This document shows positions 22,528-32,003 of a DNA stretch of 64,000 nt, piece by piece (position 1 is the first letter of the stretch; each line of letters begins with the position of its first letter). Origin of the DNA: Roseateles terrae. GTDB taxonomy: Bacteria > Pseudomonadota > Gammaproteobacteria > Burkholderiales > Burkholderiaceae_C. Made by a program: the position numbers and the translations under genes. The notes under the pieces are model-generated. The model saw nothing but the letters and a program-made list of their open reading frames with translations. It was not told the origin of the DNA and did no database searches. The stretch is from the NCBI RefSeq assembly GCF_014192155.1, contig NZ_JACHXO010000001.1:1390069-1454068 (forward strand), given 5' to 3'.

Positions 22528-23103
22528 ATGAGGACCACCAAACTGCTGATGGCGCTCGGCGCCACCGCGCTGAGCCTGGCCGCATCGCTGGCGCAGGCCC
22601 AGGTCGTGAAGCTGAGTACCACGCTGGGCGACATCCGCATCCAGCTGGAGCCTGAGAAGGCGCCCAAAAGCGTCGCCAACTTCCTGGCCTATGTGAAGTC
22701 GGGCCACTACAACGGCGTCATTTTTCACCGCGTGATCGACGGCTTCATGGTGCAGACCGGCGGCTACACGCCGCAGCTGGCCCAGAAGGCGACCAAGCCC
22801 CCGATTCCACTGGAAGCCGGCAATGGGCTGCTCAACATCCGCGGCAGCGTGGCCATGGCCCGCACCAACGATCCGAACTCGGCCACGTCGCAGTTCTTCA
22901 TCAATGTGGTGGACAACCCCGGCCTGGATCCCGGCTATGCGCCGGACGGCCGCGGCTACGCCGTCTTTGGCTACGTCATCGAAGGCATGGAGGTGGTGGA
23001 CAAGATCCGCGCCACCCCCACCGCCGCCAAGAACATGATGTTCCAGAATCTGCCCACCACCCCCATCCTCATCAACAAAGCCACCGTGGAGAACAAGCCA
23101 TGA
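22528..23103 (+). CDS. ppiA: Periplasmic peptidyl-prolyl cis-trans isomerase, cyclophilin type
   Basis: The 191-residue protein has a Sec signal ([19 protein letters not shown]) and a cyclophilin domain: [17 protein letters not shown] with the catalytic Arg, [21 protein letters not shown], and [18 protein letters not shown]. It isomerises X-Pro bonds in the periplasm. ATG 22528 starts the signal peptide; an upstream in-frame ATG would spoil it. It overlaps the cytoplasmic paralogue gene by four bases (ATGA), so the two are translationally coupled and probably arose by duplication. Confidence 0.95.
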   Translation: MRTTKLLMALGATALSLAASLAQAQVVKLSTTLGDIRIQLEPEKAPKSVANFLAYVKSGHYNGVIFHRVIDGFMVQTGGYTPQLAQKATKPPIPLEAGNGLLNIRGSVAMARTNDPNSATSQFFINVVDNPGLDPGYAPDGRGYAVFGYVIEGMEVVDKIRATPTAAKNMMFQNLPTTPILINKATVENKP

Positions 23104-23603
23104 GCAAGAAAGTCGAACTGCAAACCAACCACGGCGTGATTACCGTGGAACTGGATGACGAAAAGGCTCCGGCCACCGTCGCCAACTTCATCGCCTACGT
23201 GAACAAGGGTCACTACGACGGCACCGTCTTCCACCGCGTCATCAAGGGCTTCATGGTCCAGGGTGGCGGTTTCGAAGAAGGCATGAAGCAAAAGCCCACC
23301 GACGCGCCGATCCAGAACGAAGCCAACAACGGCCTGAAGAACCACAAGTACACCTTGGCGATGGCTCGCACCAATGCGCCGCACTCGGCCAGCGCCCAGT
23401 TCTTCATCAACACGGTGGACAACGAGTTCCTGAACTTCAAGAGCGAGAGCCCTTCCGGTTGGGGCTATGCCGTGTTCGGCAAGGTCATCGACGGCACCGA
23501 CGTCGTGGACAAGATCGAGAAGGTCAAGACCAGCCGTTCCGGTTTCCATGATGACGTGCCGGTCGACGCCGTCGTCATCCAGAAGGCTGTCGTCCTCGAG
23601 TGA
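23100..23603 (+). CDS. ppiB: Cytoplasmic peptidyl-prolyl cis-trans isomerase, cyclophilin type
   Basis: The 167-residue cyclophilin has no signal peptide. Active-site segments are [39 protein letters not shown] and [18 protein letters not shown]. The length and the PpiB-like loop after FEEG fit the cytoplasmic form. It is the second gene of the cyclophilin pair; its stop overlaps the GTG start of lpxH by four bases. Confidence 0.97.
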   Translation: MSKKVELQTNHGVITVELDDEKAPATVANFIAYVNKGHYDGTVFHRVIKGFMVQGGGFEEGMKQKPTDAPIQNEANNGLKNHKYTLAMARTNAPHSASAQFFINTVDNEFLNFKSESPSGWGYAVFGKVIDGTDVVDKIEKVKTSRSGFHDDVPVDAVVIQKAVVLE

Positions 23604-24415
23604 ACGCCGCATCCTTCCCGCTGCCGGGGCCGCTGGTGACCTTGCGCGCCGAGCCGCTCTGGCGGCGGGTGGATGTGCTGTCAGACCTGCACCTGTCGCC
23701 CGCCCTGCCCCGCACGGTGGAGCGGCTGCGCGAGCATCTGGCCGCCACGCCGGCCGATGCCGTCTTCCTGCTGGGCGACATCTTCGAAGCCTGGATCGGT
23801 GATGACGTCCGCTGGGTGCCGGACAGTTTCGAGCAGCACTGCATGCAGATGCTGCGGGATGCGGCTCGCCGCACCCGACTCTTTTTCATGCACGGCAACC
23901 GGGACTTCATGCTCGGTCCGGCCATGGCCTATGACGCCGGCCTGACCCTGCTGGACGACCCCGTCCGCCTGGAAGCCTTCGGCCGCCGCTGGCTGCTGAC
24001 CCATGGGGACCTGCTGTGCATCGATGACCACGGCTATCAGCGCGCCCGCGCGGTGGTGCGACGTCCGTGGGTCAAGGCGCTGCTGCTGGCGATGCCGCTG
24101 TCGGCCCGCCGCGCCCTGGCGCGCCATCTGCGCCACCGCAGCAAGGCGCAGCAACTCGATCCGTCCCAGTGGGCGGATGTGGATCCGAAGGCCTGCCTGG
24201 ACTGGCTCAAGGCCAGCGGCTGCGAAGGCCTGATCCATGGCCACACCCACCGACCGGCCACTCACGAGCTGGGCCTTGGCCTGCGCCGCGTGGTGCTGTC
24301 CGACTGGGACTTCGACCACGGCCAGCGCGGCGACGTGCTGATTCTGGACGCCACCGGCCTGCGCCGCGACGCGCCGATGCGCACCGAGGCCGTGCGGGAC
24401 CGCCTGCGCCACTGA
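23600..24415 (+). CDS. lpxH: UDP-2,3-diacylglucosamine diphosphatase
   Basis: This 271-residue metallophosphoesterase cleaves UDP-2,3-diacylglucosamine to lipid X in lipid A synthesis, at the inner membrane. All family motifs are visible: [39 protein letters not shown], and HGHTHRP. The GTG start at 23600 overlaps the ppiB stop. An N-terminal extension of about 25 residues precedes the catalytic domain. The next gene, mtfA, begins eight bases after the stop. Confidence 0.96.
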   Translation: MNAASFPLPGPLVTLRAEPLWRRVDVLSDLHLSPALPRTVERLREHLAATPADAVFLLGDIFEAWIGDDVRWVPDSFEQHCMQMLRDAARRTRLFFMHGNRDFMLGPAMAYDAGLTLLDDPVRLEAFGRRWLLTHGDLLCIDDHGYQRARAVVRRPWVKALLLAMPLSARRALARHLRHRSKAQQLDPSQWADVDPKACLDWLKASGCEGLIHGHTHRPATHELGLGLRRVVLSDWDFDHGQRGDVLILDATGLRRDAPMRTEAVRDRLRH

Positions 24416-24423
24416 GGCGGCGG

Positions 24424-25239
24424 ATGCTCAAAGGTCTGATCCAGCGCTGGCGGCAGCATCGGGAGCAGCAACAGCTGGCCCGGCACGCCATTCCGGATGC
24501 GCTGTGGGAGCTGACGCTGCTGCGTTATGGCTTCCTGGCCCAACTGTCCCCCCAGGATCGCAGCGAACTGCGCCGGCTGTGCTCACTCTTCCTTGCGTCC
24601 AAGGAATTCCACGGTGCCGGCGGCTTCGAGGTGACCGATGAAGTGGCCGTCTCGGTGGCCGCGCAGGCCTGTCTGCCGGTCCTGAAGCTGGGGCTGCACT
24701 GGTACGACGGCTTCGTTGGGATCGTGATGCACGAGGGGCAGCTGGTCGTCCCCCGGTCGGAGATGGACGAGGATGGCGTCGTCCACGAATATGAAGACAC
24801 GCTCGCCGGTGAGGCGATGGCGGGCGGACCGCTGGTGCTGGCCTGGAGCGAAAGCACCCCCGAAGCGCATGAGCGACTGGAAGGCTTTGATCCGGTCTAC
24901 AGCGTCGTCATCCATGAATTCGCCCATGTGATCGACATGTGGGATGCAGGCATGCAAGGCCCCCAGGGCGCGCCCGCACTGGCCACGCCGCAGGCCCGCG
25001 CCGCCTGGTTCGCCACACTGGAAGCGGAGTGGCAATGGTTCTGCGACCAGGTGGATGAGGGAGTCGCCACCGTCATCGATCCCTACGGTGCGGAAGCGCT
25101 GGAGGAGTTCTTCGCGGTGGCGACAGAAGCCTTTTTTGTCGCGCCCATGGAGCTGCGTCATGAGCAGCCGGCGCTTTACCGCATCCTCAGCGCGTTCTTC
25201 CTTCAGGATCCCGCCGCACCCGCAGCACCTGCCGTGTGA
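24424..25239 (+). CDS. mtfA: MtfA-like zinc metallopeptidase (M90 family)
   Basis: The 271-residue protein has the HEFAH zinc site (in YSVVIHEFAHVIDMWDG-like context) and the downstream Glu in EALEEFFAVATEAFF, both typical of M90. In E. coli, MtfA binds the glucose repressor Mlc and has peptidase activity. The N-terminal hydrophilic region (KGLIQRWRQHREQQQL) and WELTLLRYGFLAQLS match the family. It ends the ppiA-ppiB-lpxH-mtfA run. Its last 37 bases overlap the end of the convergent AraC-family gene. Confidence 0.93.
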   Translation: MLKGLIQRWRQHREQQQLARHAIPDALWELTLLRYGFLAQLSPQDRSELRRLCSLFLASKEFHGAGGFEVTDEVAVSVAAQACLPVLKLGLHWYDGFVGIVMHEGQLVVPRSEMDEDGVVHEYEDTLAGEAMAGGPLVLAWSESTPEAHERLEGFDPVYSVVIHEFAHVIDMWDAGMQGPQGAPALATPQARAAWFATLEAEWQWFCDQVDEGVATVIDPYGAEALEEFFAVATEAFFVAPMELRHEQPALYRILSAFFLQDPAAPAAPAV

Positions 25240-26138
25240 TCGGCACGAAATCGCGCCGGCGTGACGCCGAGGTGCCGCTTGAACGCCCGCTGGAACGCCG
25301 CTTCCGACTGATAACCCACTTCGTCCGCAATCGCCGCCACTGAGCGCTCCGACTGCAGCAGGCGCTGCATCGCGCGCGCCATGCGGATCTGCAGCAGCAA
25401 CTCCGCAGGCGAATGACCGGTGGCCGTCTCGAACTGCCGGATCAGGGTGGCGCGGGACATGTGGCACAGCGCCGCCAGCGCCGGCAAGGTCCACGGCTTG
25501 TGCGGCTCGGTGAACATCGCCATCAATGCCGGCTGAAGCGCGCGACGATGGGTCAGGGCCAGCAGCGTGGGTGCATCGTCCGTGTCCTGACTGGCCCGGC
25601 GCAAGGCCAGCGAGAACAGCGCGCCGCACAGATGCCCGATGATGGCGCCGCTGCCCGGCCCTTCCTCTTGCGCCTCCAGCCGCATCAATTCGATCAGTTG
25701 GGCCAGCGCCTGTGCCGCCGCAGGCGCGCTGCGCACCACCAGGCTCGCCGGCAGGAACTGGCGCGCCATCGGCGCGGCGTGGGCACTGAGCAGGAAGCGA
25801 CCACAGAGGATGTCCGCCTCGGCGCCACGACCGCCGTTCTCGGCCACGGAGAGCACCGCAGAGGGGCGCTCGACCGCTGGTGATGTCCGGCGCCCGCTGC
25901 CGTCATGAAGGCTGTGCGCGTCGCCATGCGGCAGCAGCACGACATCCCCGGGCTGCAGCGTTTGAGGCGGGCGCCCCCGCATCTCCAGCACCGCCGAGCC
26001 GGTCAGCAGGACATGAAACGGGATCTCCAGCTGGCCCGCAGGCCCAGGTGCGATGCGCCAGGGCGCGCCGAAGTGGCAGCGCGTCTCCACCCGACCGCTC
26101 ACCGGCATCAGCGCCAGCCAATGGCTCAGCGGATCCAT
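25203..26138 (-). CDS. AraC-family regulator with cupin sensor domain
   Basis: The 311-residue regulator has an N-terminal cupin-like domain (FHVLLTGSAVLEMRG, LQPGDVVLLPHGDAHSL) and two C-terminal helix-turn-helix motifs (TLPALAALCHMSRATLIRQFE and SVAAIADEVGYQSEAAFQRAFKRHLGVTPARFR). This layout is common in regulators of neighbouring oxidoreductase or detoxification genes. The divergent AhpD-like gene, 181 bases away, is the likely target. A 10-bp palindrome CATGATCATG sits in the shared gap near 26214. The 3' end overlaps mtfA tail-to-tail. Confidence 0.93.
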   Translation of the reverse strand: MDPLSHWLALMPVSGRVETRCHFGAPWRIAPGPAGQLEIPFHVLLTGSAVLEMRGRPPQTLQPGDVVLLPHGDAHSLHDGSGRRTSPAVERPSAVLSVAENGGRGAEADILCGRFLLSAHAAPMARQFLPASLVVRSAPAAAQALAQLIELMRLEAQEEGPGSGAIIGHLCGALFSLALRRASQDTDDAPTLLALTHRRALQPALMAMFTEPHKPWTLPALAALCHMSRATLIRQFETATGHSPAELLLQIRMARAMQRLLQSERSVAAIADEVGYQSEAAFQRAFKRHLGVTPARFRADHTAGAAGAAGS

Positions 26139-26319
26139 GGTGCGCAGGCCCGCCGTTGACCTTCAGTGCGGAGGCCGAGAGACCCCGAAGCGAGCAGTTT
26201 GAAACTTTTGAGCATGATCATGGCATTCCTGGATGCAGAAGATATCACGCCTGCGGCCTACAGTTCATTCCATCCGCAGCGCACAGGGCGCCGCGGCCGA
26301 TTCAACCGGAGCTCACACC

Positions 26320-26856
26320 ATGTCCCGTATTGCACTCATTCCCCAGGATCAACTCTCCAGCGACGCCGCCACCCTCTTCACGCAAGTGAAGAAGGCCGTC
26401 GGCAAGGTGCCCAATGCCTACGCCACCATCGGCGGCTACAGCCCGAAGTCGCTGTCCACCCTGCTGACGGCGGACGCCGCGCTGAGTCAGGGCGCGCTCA
26501 GCCGGTCCGAGATCGAAGCCATCCGCCTGGCCGTGAGCGAGATCAACGGCTGTGACTATTGCGTGGCTGCGCACACGGTCGTGGGCCGCATGGTGGGGCT
26601 GCCCGCCCCCGCACTCAAGCAGATCCGCGCCGGTGAAGCCACCGGCCAGGACAAGCTCGACGCGCTGATCCGTTTCGTGCGCACGGTGCAGACCACCCGC
26701 GGCACCGTCCCGGCGGAAGTGCTGGCCTCCGTCCTCGCGGCGGGCTACACCGAGCAGCAGGTGGTGGAGGCGCTGCTGACGGTGTCGATGATCACGTTCA
26801 CCAATCTGGTGAACCGGGTGAACGACACCGATCTGGACTTCCCCAAGGCCGATTGA
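26320..26856 (+). CDS. Carboxymuconolactone decarboxylase/AhpD-like protein
   Basis: The 178-residue protein contains the AhpD core with INGCDYCVAAHT: the CxxC and following His are the redox/proton-relay residues of alkylhydroperoxidase-like proteins. Helical segments SEIEAIRLAVSE and VVEALLTVSMITFTNLVNRV match the uncharacterised peroxidase-related group. ATG 26320 has GGAG ten bases upstream. It is divergent from an AraC regulator that probably controls it. The likely role is peroxide or electrophile detoxification. Confidence 0.9.
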   Translation: MSRIALIPQDQLSSDAATLFTQVKKAVGKVPNAYATIGGYSPKSLSTLLTADAALSQGALSRSEIEAIRLAVSEINGCDYCVAAHTVVGRMVGLPAPALKQIRAGEATGQDKLDALIRFVRTVQTTRGTVPAEVLASVLAAGYTEQQVVEALLTVSMITFTNLVNRVNDTDLDFPKAD

Positions 26857-26894
26857 CCCCCTGCCGCGGCGGCCCCCGCACCGTGATGGAAATG

Positions 26895-26922
26895 AAAAAG
26901 GGCCCGCCGAAGCGGGCCCTTT
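26895..26922 (-). terminator. Terminator of the clpS-clpA operon
   Basis: AAAGGGCCCGC pairs with GCGGGCCCTTT across a short loop. On the minus strand the stem is followed by TTTTTC, about 47 bases after the clpA stop. It may also stop plus-strand transcripts from the AhpD-like gene. Confidence 0.85.
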
Positions 26923-26968
26923 CGGGGGACGGTGGGAGGGTCATCCGATCCGGAACCCCACCCGGGCA

Positions 26969-29287
26969 TCAATCGGCTGTGGCCGGCTCCGCCTTGGGCT
27001 TGTTGTCCTTCTTCAGCGGGGTGATGTCCAGCTGGACCTCGCCCTTCTCGTCCACATCCACGCTCAGGCGGCCCCCGTCGACCAGCTTGCCAAACAGCAG
27101 CTCGTCGGCCAGCGCACGACGGATCGTGTCCTGGATGAGGCGCTGCATCGGCCGCGCGCCCATTTGCGGATCGAAGCCCTTGGCCGCCAGATGCTTGCGC
27201 AGCGCATCGCTGAAGGTGACTTCCACCTTCTTCTCCTGCAGCTGGCTTTCCAGTTGCAGCAGGAACTTGTCCACCACCCGCAGGATGATGTCTTCGTCCA
27301 GCGAGCGGAAGTGCACGATGGCATCCAGCCGGTTGCGGAACTCCGGTGTGAACAGGCGCTTGATGTCGCCCATTTCGTCGCCTTGCTCGCGCTTGGTCGT
27401 GAAACCGATCGTCGCCTTCTGCAGCGCTTCCGCCCCCGCATTGGTGGTCATGATGATGATCACGTTGCGGAAGTCGGCCTTGCGGCCGTTGTTGTCGGTC
27501 AGCGTGCCATGGTCCATCACCTGCAGCAGCACATTGAAGACATCCGGATGCGCCTTCTCGATTTCGTCGAGCAGCAACACCGCATGCGGCTTCTTGGTGA
27601 CGGCTTCGGTCAGCAGACCGCCCTGGTCAAAGCCCACGTAGCCCGGAGGCGCGCCGATCAGACGGCTCACCGCATGGCGCTCCATGTACTCGGACATGTC
27701 GAAGCGGATCAGCTCGATGCCCAGGATGTACGCCAGCTGCTTGGCCACTTCGGTCTTGCCCACACCGGTCGGGCCGGTGAAGAGGAAGGAGCCGATCGGC
27801 TTGTCCGGCTTGCCCAGGCCCGATCGGGCCATCTTGATGGCGGCCGCCAGGGCGTCGATGGACGGATCCTGCCCGAACACCACGCTCTTGAGGTCGCGAT
27901 CCAGGCTCTTGAGCTTGCTGCGGTCGTCCGAGGACACCGACGCGGGCGGAATGCGGGCGATCTTCGCCACGATGTCTTCCACTTCCGCACGGGTGATCGT
28001 CTTCTTCTGCTTGCTCTTGGGCAGCACACGCTGCGCGGCACCGGCTTCGTCGATGACGTCGATCGCCTTGTCGGGCAGATGACGGTCATTGATGAACTTG
28101 GCCGACAGCTCCGCAGCCGCCTGCAGGGCGCCCAGCGCGTACTTCACGCTGTGGTGCTCTTCGAAGCGGGACTTCAGACCCTTGAGGATCTCGATGGTCT
28201 GCTCCACCGACGGCTCCACCACGTCGATCTTCTGGAATCGGCGGGACAGTGCCGCGTCCTTCTCGAAGATGCCGCGGTATTCGCTGAAGGTGGTCGCGCC
28301 GATGCACTTGAGCTGGCCCGACGACAGCGCCGGCTTGAGCAGGTTGCTGGCGTCCAGCGTGCCGCCCGAGGCTGCGCCCGCACCGATGAGGGTGTGGATT
28401 TCGTCGATGAACAGAATGGCGCCTGGCTGGTCCTTGAGCTGCTTGATCACCGCCTTGAGGCGCTGTTCGAAGTCACCGCGGTACTTGGTGCCCGCCAGCA
28501 GCGCGCCCATGTCCAGCGAATAGACCACCGCCTCGGCCAGCACGTCGGGCACCTGGCCTTCGGTGATGCGCCAGGCCAGGCCCTCGGCGATGGCTGTCTT
28601 GCCCACGCCGGCCTCACCCACCAGCAGCGGGTTGTTCTTGCGGCGGCGGCACAGCACCTGCACCACCCGCTCGACTTCCAACTCACGGCCGATCAGCGGG
28701 TCGATCTTGCCGTCCCGGGCCTGCTGGTTCAGGTTCTGGGTGAATTGCTCCAGCGGCGAGCCCTTGCCACCACCGCCCTGGGTGTCGCCCTCTTCCCGCT
28801 CGGACTCGCTGCCCGAGCCTTCCGGGCCCTTGGGAGGCTCGGGCGGCTCGCTCTTCTTGATGCCGTGCGCGATGTAGTTGACGACATCCAGACGGGTGAC
28901 GCCCTGCTGATGCAGGTAGTAGACCGCGTGGGAGTCCTTCTCGCCGAAGATGGCCACCAGCACGTTGGCGCCGGTGACTTCCTTCTTGCCGTTGCCGGTG
29001 GACTGCACATGCATGATGGCGCGCTGGATCACGCGCTGGAAGCCCAGCGTCGGCTGGGTGTCCACCTCATCGGTGCCGCCCACGGTGGGCGTGTTTTCCT
29101 TGATGAACTGGGCCAGCGACTTGCGCAGGTCCTCGATGTTGGCTGCGCAGGCGCGCAACACCTCAGCCGCGGATGGGTTGTCGAGCAACGCCATCAACAG
29201 GTGTTCCACGGTGATGAACTCGTGGCGCTGCTGACGCGCTTCCACAAACGCCATGTGCAGGCTGACTTCAAGCTCTTGCGCAATCAT
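26969..29287 (-). CDS. clpA: ATP-dependent Clp protease ATP-binding subunit ClpA
   Basis: The 772-residue unfoldase feeds ClpP and receives N-end-rule substrates through ClpS. It has the N-domain ([27 protein letters not shown]), AAA module D1 ([15 protein letters not shown]; Walker [16 protein letters not shown]), and D2 ([15 protein letters not shown]; Walker [15 protein letters not shown]). The C-terminal IGF-type loop (ATIGFTTK) contacts ClpP. A charged Gly/Ser/Glu linker lies between N-domain and D1. ATG 29287 has GGAGG four bases upstream; a start six codons earlier has none. It overlaps clpS by four bases. Confidence 0.98.
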   Translation of the reverse strand: MIAQELEVSLHMAFVEARQQRHEFITVEHLLMALLDNPSAAEVLRACAANIEDLRKSLAQFIKENTPTVGGTDEVDTQPTLGFQRVIQRAIMHVQSTGNGKKEVTGANVLVAIFGEKDSHAVYYLHQQGVTRLDVVNYIAHGIKKSEPPEPPKGPEGSGSESEREEGDTQGGGGKGSPLEQFTQNLNQQARDGKIDPLIGRELEVERVVQVLCRRRKNNPLLVGEAGVGKTAIAEGLAWRITEGQVPDVLAEAVVYSLDMGALLAGTKYRGDFEQRLKAVIKQLKDQPGAILFIDEIHTLIGAGAASGGTLDASNLLKPALSSGQLKCIGATTFSEYRGIFEKDAALSRRFQKIDVVEPSVEQTIEILKGLKSRFEEHHSVKYALGALQAAAELSAKFINDRHLPDKAIDVIDEAGAAQRVLPKSKQKKTITRAEVEDIVAKIARIPPASVSSDDRSKLKSLDRDLKSVVFGQDPSIDALAAAIKMARSGLGKPDKPIGSFLFTGPTGVGKTEVAKQLAYILGIELIRFDMSEYMERHAVSRLIGAPPGYVGFDQGGLLTEAVTKKPHAVLLLDEIEKAHPDVFNVLLQVMDHGTLTDNNGRKADFRNVIIIMTTNAGAEALQKATIGFTTKREQGDEMGDIKRLFTPEFRNRLDAIVHFRSLDEDIILRVVDKFLLQLESQLQEKKVEVTFSDALRKHLAAKGFDPQMGARPMQRLIQDTIRRALADELLFGKLVDGGRLSVDVDEKGEVQLDITPLKKDNKPKAEPATAD

Positions 29288-29649
29288 GCGGCCTCCATAA
29301 TGCACTGCAAAGGATGCCCGGCGCGCCGCGCGGCGGCCAGGACCATTTCGACCTTGGTGGCTGCGACGTCCTTGGTGAAAACACCGCAGACGCCACGACC
29401 TTCATGATGGATCTTCAGCATGATCTGGGTGGCCGTATCCAGATCGTGGCGGAAATATTCCTGCAAGACCATCACTACGAACTCCATGGGCGTGAAGTCG
29501 TCGTTGAGCATCAGCACCTGGTAGAGGCGCGGAGGCTCCGTCTTCTGAGCAACACGCTCCAGCGTCGTTGACGCACCGCCGTCCTCATCTTGGCCCGGTG
29601 GCGTGCCTGGCGGTCCCGCTGGCGTGGAGTTGTTGGCAAACAAAGGCAT
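29284..29649 (-). CDS. clpS: Clp protease adaptor ClpS
   Basis: The 121-residue adaptor delivers N-degron substrates to ClpA. Conserved parts are [20 protein letters not shown] (substrate pocket), [17 protein letters not shown] and the end AKVEMV-type helix. About 25 disordered residues precede the core, typical of ClpS. Its stop overlaps the clpA start by four bases. The start has no obvious ribosome site. Confidence 0.97.
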   Translation of the reverse strand: MPLFANNSTPAGPPGTPPGQDEDGGASTTLERVAQKTEPPRLYQVLMLNDDFTPMEFVVMVLQEYFRHDLDTATQIMLKIHHEGRGVCGVFTKDVAATKVEMVLAAARRAGHPLQCIMEAA

Positions 29650-29897
29650 GAACCGATTCTATAAACAGCGGGACTTCCCTACATGCGGTCGGGTTCCCGG
29701 GTTTCAAGCAAGCGAGAAATTGATCTGCTTCGGGCCAGTTTTCAGATGAGCCGCCGCATGATCAAGGTCTCGGGAATAGCCCTAGTTTGGCATCTTCAGC
29801 GAAGGCGACCCCGGGGAGTTCCTGAATTGACACTGACTTGACGCGGATTTGAGAATCCGCTCGGGTGCGACAAGACACCGGGATGGAGAGAAAAAAG

Positions 29898-30182
29898 ATG
29901 GCTACAGGCACGGTAAAGTGGTTCAGCGACGCCAAGGGGTTTGGCTTCATTGAGCCGGATCAAGGCGGAGGCGATGTCTTTGCGCACTTTACGGCGATCC
30001 AGATGGAAGGTTTCCGCACCCTCAAGCAGGGCTGCCGGGTGAGTTATGAACTGGTGAACGGGCCCAAGGGCCTGATGGCCCAGGACATCCGCCCGCTGGA
30101 TGTGGCGGAGCTGCCGGTAGACGTGAGTCTGCTGGCCGAGCAGCAGATGACGACCCAGCCGGCAGCGGCCGCCGCCGCCTGA
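29898..30182 (+). CDS. Cold-shock-domain protein with C-terminal extension
   Basis: The 94-residue protein has a complete cold-shock OB-fold ([20 protein letters not shown] with RNP1, then VFAHFTAIQ with RNP2). It should bind single-stranded RNA/DNA. After residue 67 is an extra 25-residue tail ending in an alanine run, absent from the classic 67-70 residue CspA. GGAGAGAAAAAAG precedes ATG 29898. It is divergent from clpS; a 248-base gap holds both promoters and the cold-shock leader. Confidence 0.93.
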   Translation: MATGTVKWFSDAKGFGFIEPDQGGGDVFAHFTAIQMEGFRTLKQGCRVSYELVNGPKGLMAQDIRPLDVAELPVDVSLLAEQQMTTQPAAAAAA

Positions 30183-30307
30183 CCGCCGGCGCGGCTTCGC
30201 GCTTTGTCCGCCCGGGTGCGGGTTCGCGCCCCGTCCGCTTGGGCGGGGCCTCGCGTCCCGTCCGCTCCTCGCACGCGCCATGTCCCCGGATGGGACGGTG
30301 CGATGCC

Positions 30308-30330
30308 AAGCCCGCCAGTGGCGGGCTTTT
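30308..30330 (+). terminator. Terminator after the cold-shock gene
   Basis: AAGCCCGCC-AGT-GGCGGGCTT followed by TT: a nine-bp stem with tri-loop, 126 bases after the stop. The symmetric A-run lets it serve minus-strand transcripts of the hybrid kinase too. Confidence 0.75.
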
Positions 30331-30362
30331 CGCATGGCGACGGCGGTTGGACGGTTCACCGT

Positions 30363-32003
30363 TCAGCGCTCTGATGGGCCAGGGTCAGGAACGGGGCCGG
30401 AACCCGTGTCAGGGCCGGACGCGCGGCCAGGCTCCGCCTCTTCGCCCTGCAGCGCCCCGGCCATTTCCCTGAGCAGTTGCGGCACGGCCACGGGCTTGGC
30501 CAGATGGGCATCGAAGCCCGCCGCCAGCGCGTGTGCCTTGTCTTCAGCCGAGCCGTAGCCCGTCACGGCAATCATCACCTCCGGCCGATGCACCGACGAC
30601 GCCGCCCGGGCCACGTCATATCCGCTGATGCCCGGCAGCCCGATGTCGCAGATCAGCACCTGCGGACGGGAATCCCGCAACGCCTGAATGGCATCCGGGC
30701 CGCTGTGCACCACGGTGACGCGGTAGCCATGGCCTTCCAGGATCATGCGCAGTGCCTCTGCGGCATCCACGTTGTCCTCGGCAATCAGAATCTCGCCATT
30801 CACCGCTTCGCGCTCATCCGGCGGTGACAGCTCGCGGCCGCCTTCGTCCGCATGTTCGGCGGGCAGATCCACCGTGAAGAGGCTGCCCTGACCAGGCCCC
30901 TCGGAATGCACCGACACCTCGCCGCCATGCATGGTGACCAGTCCCTTGACCAGGGCCAGCCCCAGCCCCAGGCCGCCGCGGGAGCGCTCCAGCGACCGGT
31001 CGGCCTGCACAAAGGCATCAAAGAGCTGCGGCAGCAGCGCCGGTTCGATACCGTCGCCATGGTCTTCCACCTGCCACAGCACCCGTCCGTCCCGCGCACT
31101 GATGCGCACCTGGATGCCGTGCCCGGGCGGTGAAAACTTGATCGCGTTGTCGATCAGGTTGTCCAGCACCTGGCGCAGACGGGTCTCGTCTGCATCCACC
31201 CACACCGAACAGCTGCAGTCGCAGCTGATGAGAATCTCCTTGGCCTGTGCGGAGATCGCATGGGCCTGCAAGGTCTCCTGCGTCAGCGCGCACAGGTCCA
31301 CCCGGGTGCGCTCCAGCTGGATCAGACCGCGGGTGAGGCGGGAGACGTCCAGCAACTGGTCGATGATGCGGCCCATATGGCCAACCTGGCGGTCCACCAG
31401 CTCCGCCAGATGGCTCTGCCGGTCCGTCGCGAGGCCCGGCCGTTGCAGCAGGTGGGCGGCATACCGGATGGGCGTCAGCGGATTGCGCAGTTCATGGGCC
31501 AGCATTGCCAGGAACTGGTCCTTCCGCTCGCCCTGCTCCCGCTGCTGCTCCAGCAGATCCCTCACCTCCATCTGCCGGCGCCGGGCGCGCAGCGCCGAGG
31601 CCACGGTCGAGAGCAGTGCGTCACGGGTCATCGGACGCTGGATCATCGACACATTGCCCAGCGCCGCCACCGCCTTGAGCGGCAGACGGTCCGTGCCGTC
31701 ATTGGCGACGATCAGCACCGGCAGGTCGGACCAGGCCGGCTGCGCCTGGATCAGCAGCGCGAGCCGCTCCAGCAGGGAGCGGCTGAGCCGCTCTTCAGCG
31801 ATCAACAGGGAGCCCGACGCCGTCGAGAGCGTGTCGAGCAGCGCCTCTTCATTGGCGCACGACTGGCAGCTGTAGCCCGCGCCTTCCAGCGCCCTGGCGG
31901 TCAGTTCGGCGTCCCGACGCGCGGCCAGGATCAGCACGTCGGCCTGCGAACCGAGCGTGTCCGACTCCTGCACCAACAGGGATTGCACATGGTCATGGGT
32001 CAT
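30363..32003 (-). CDS. Hybrid histidine kinase with C-terminal receiver
   Basis: The 546-residue protein has a receiver-like N-terminal domain (VLILAARRDAELTARALEGAGY) that lacks the usual acidic pair and is probably a pseudo-receiver. A HisKA domain follows (FLAMLAHELRNPLTPIRY, His about 170), then HATPase (DNLIDNAIKFSPPG, DHGDGI, GLGLGLALVKGL), then a true receiver (ILIAEDNVDAAEA, VLICDIGLPGISGYD, KPVAV). No membrane helix is present, so it is cytoplasmic. Its start overlaps the stop of the KaiC-like gene by four bases, implying joint action in a KaiC-type signalling pathway. It is at the operon's 3' end. Confidence 0.93.
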   Translation of the reverse strand: MTHDHVQSLLVQESDTLGSQADVLILAARRDAELTARALEGAGYSCQSCANEEALLDTLSTASGSLLIAEERLSRSLLERLALLIQAQPAWSDLPVLIVANDGTDRLPLKAVAALGNVSMIQRPMTRDALLSTVASALRARRRQMEVRDLLEQQREQGERKDQFLAMLAHELRNPLTPIRYAAHLLQRPGLATDRQSHLAELVDRQVGHMGRIIDQLLDVSRLTRGLIQLERTRVDLCALTQETLQAHAISAQAKEILISCDCSCSVWVDADETRLRQVLDNLIDNAIKFSPPGHGIQVRISARDGRVLWQVEDHGDGIEPALLPQLFDAFVQADRSLERSRGGLGLGLALVKGLVTMHGGEVSVHSEGPGQGSLFTVDLPAEHADEGGRELSPPDEREAVNGEILIAEDNVDAAEALRMILEGHGYRVTVVHSGPDAIQALRDSRPQVLICDIGLPGISGYDVARAASSVHRPEVMIAVTGYGSAEDKAHALAAGFDAHLAKPVAVPQLLREMAGALQGEEAEPGRASGPDTGSGPVPDPGPSER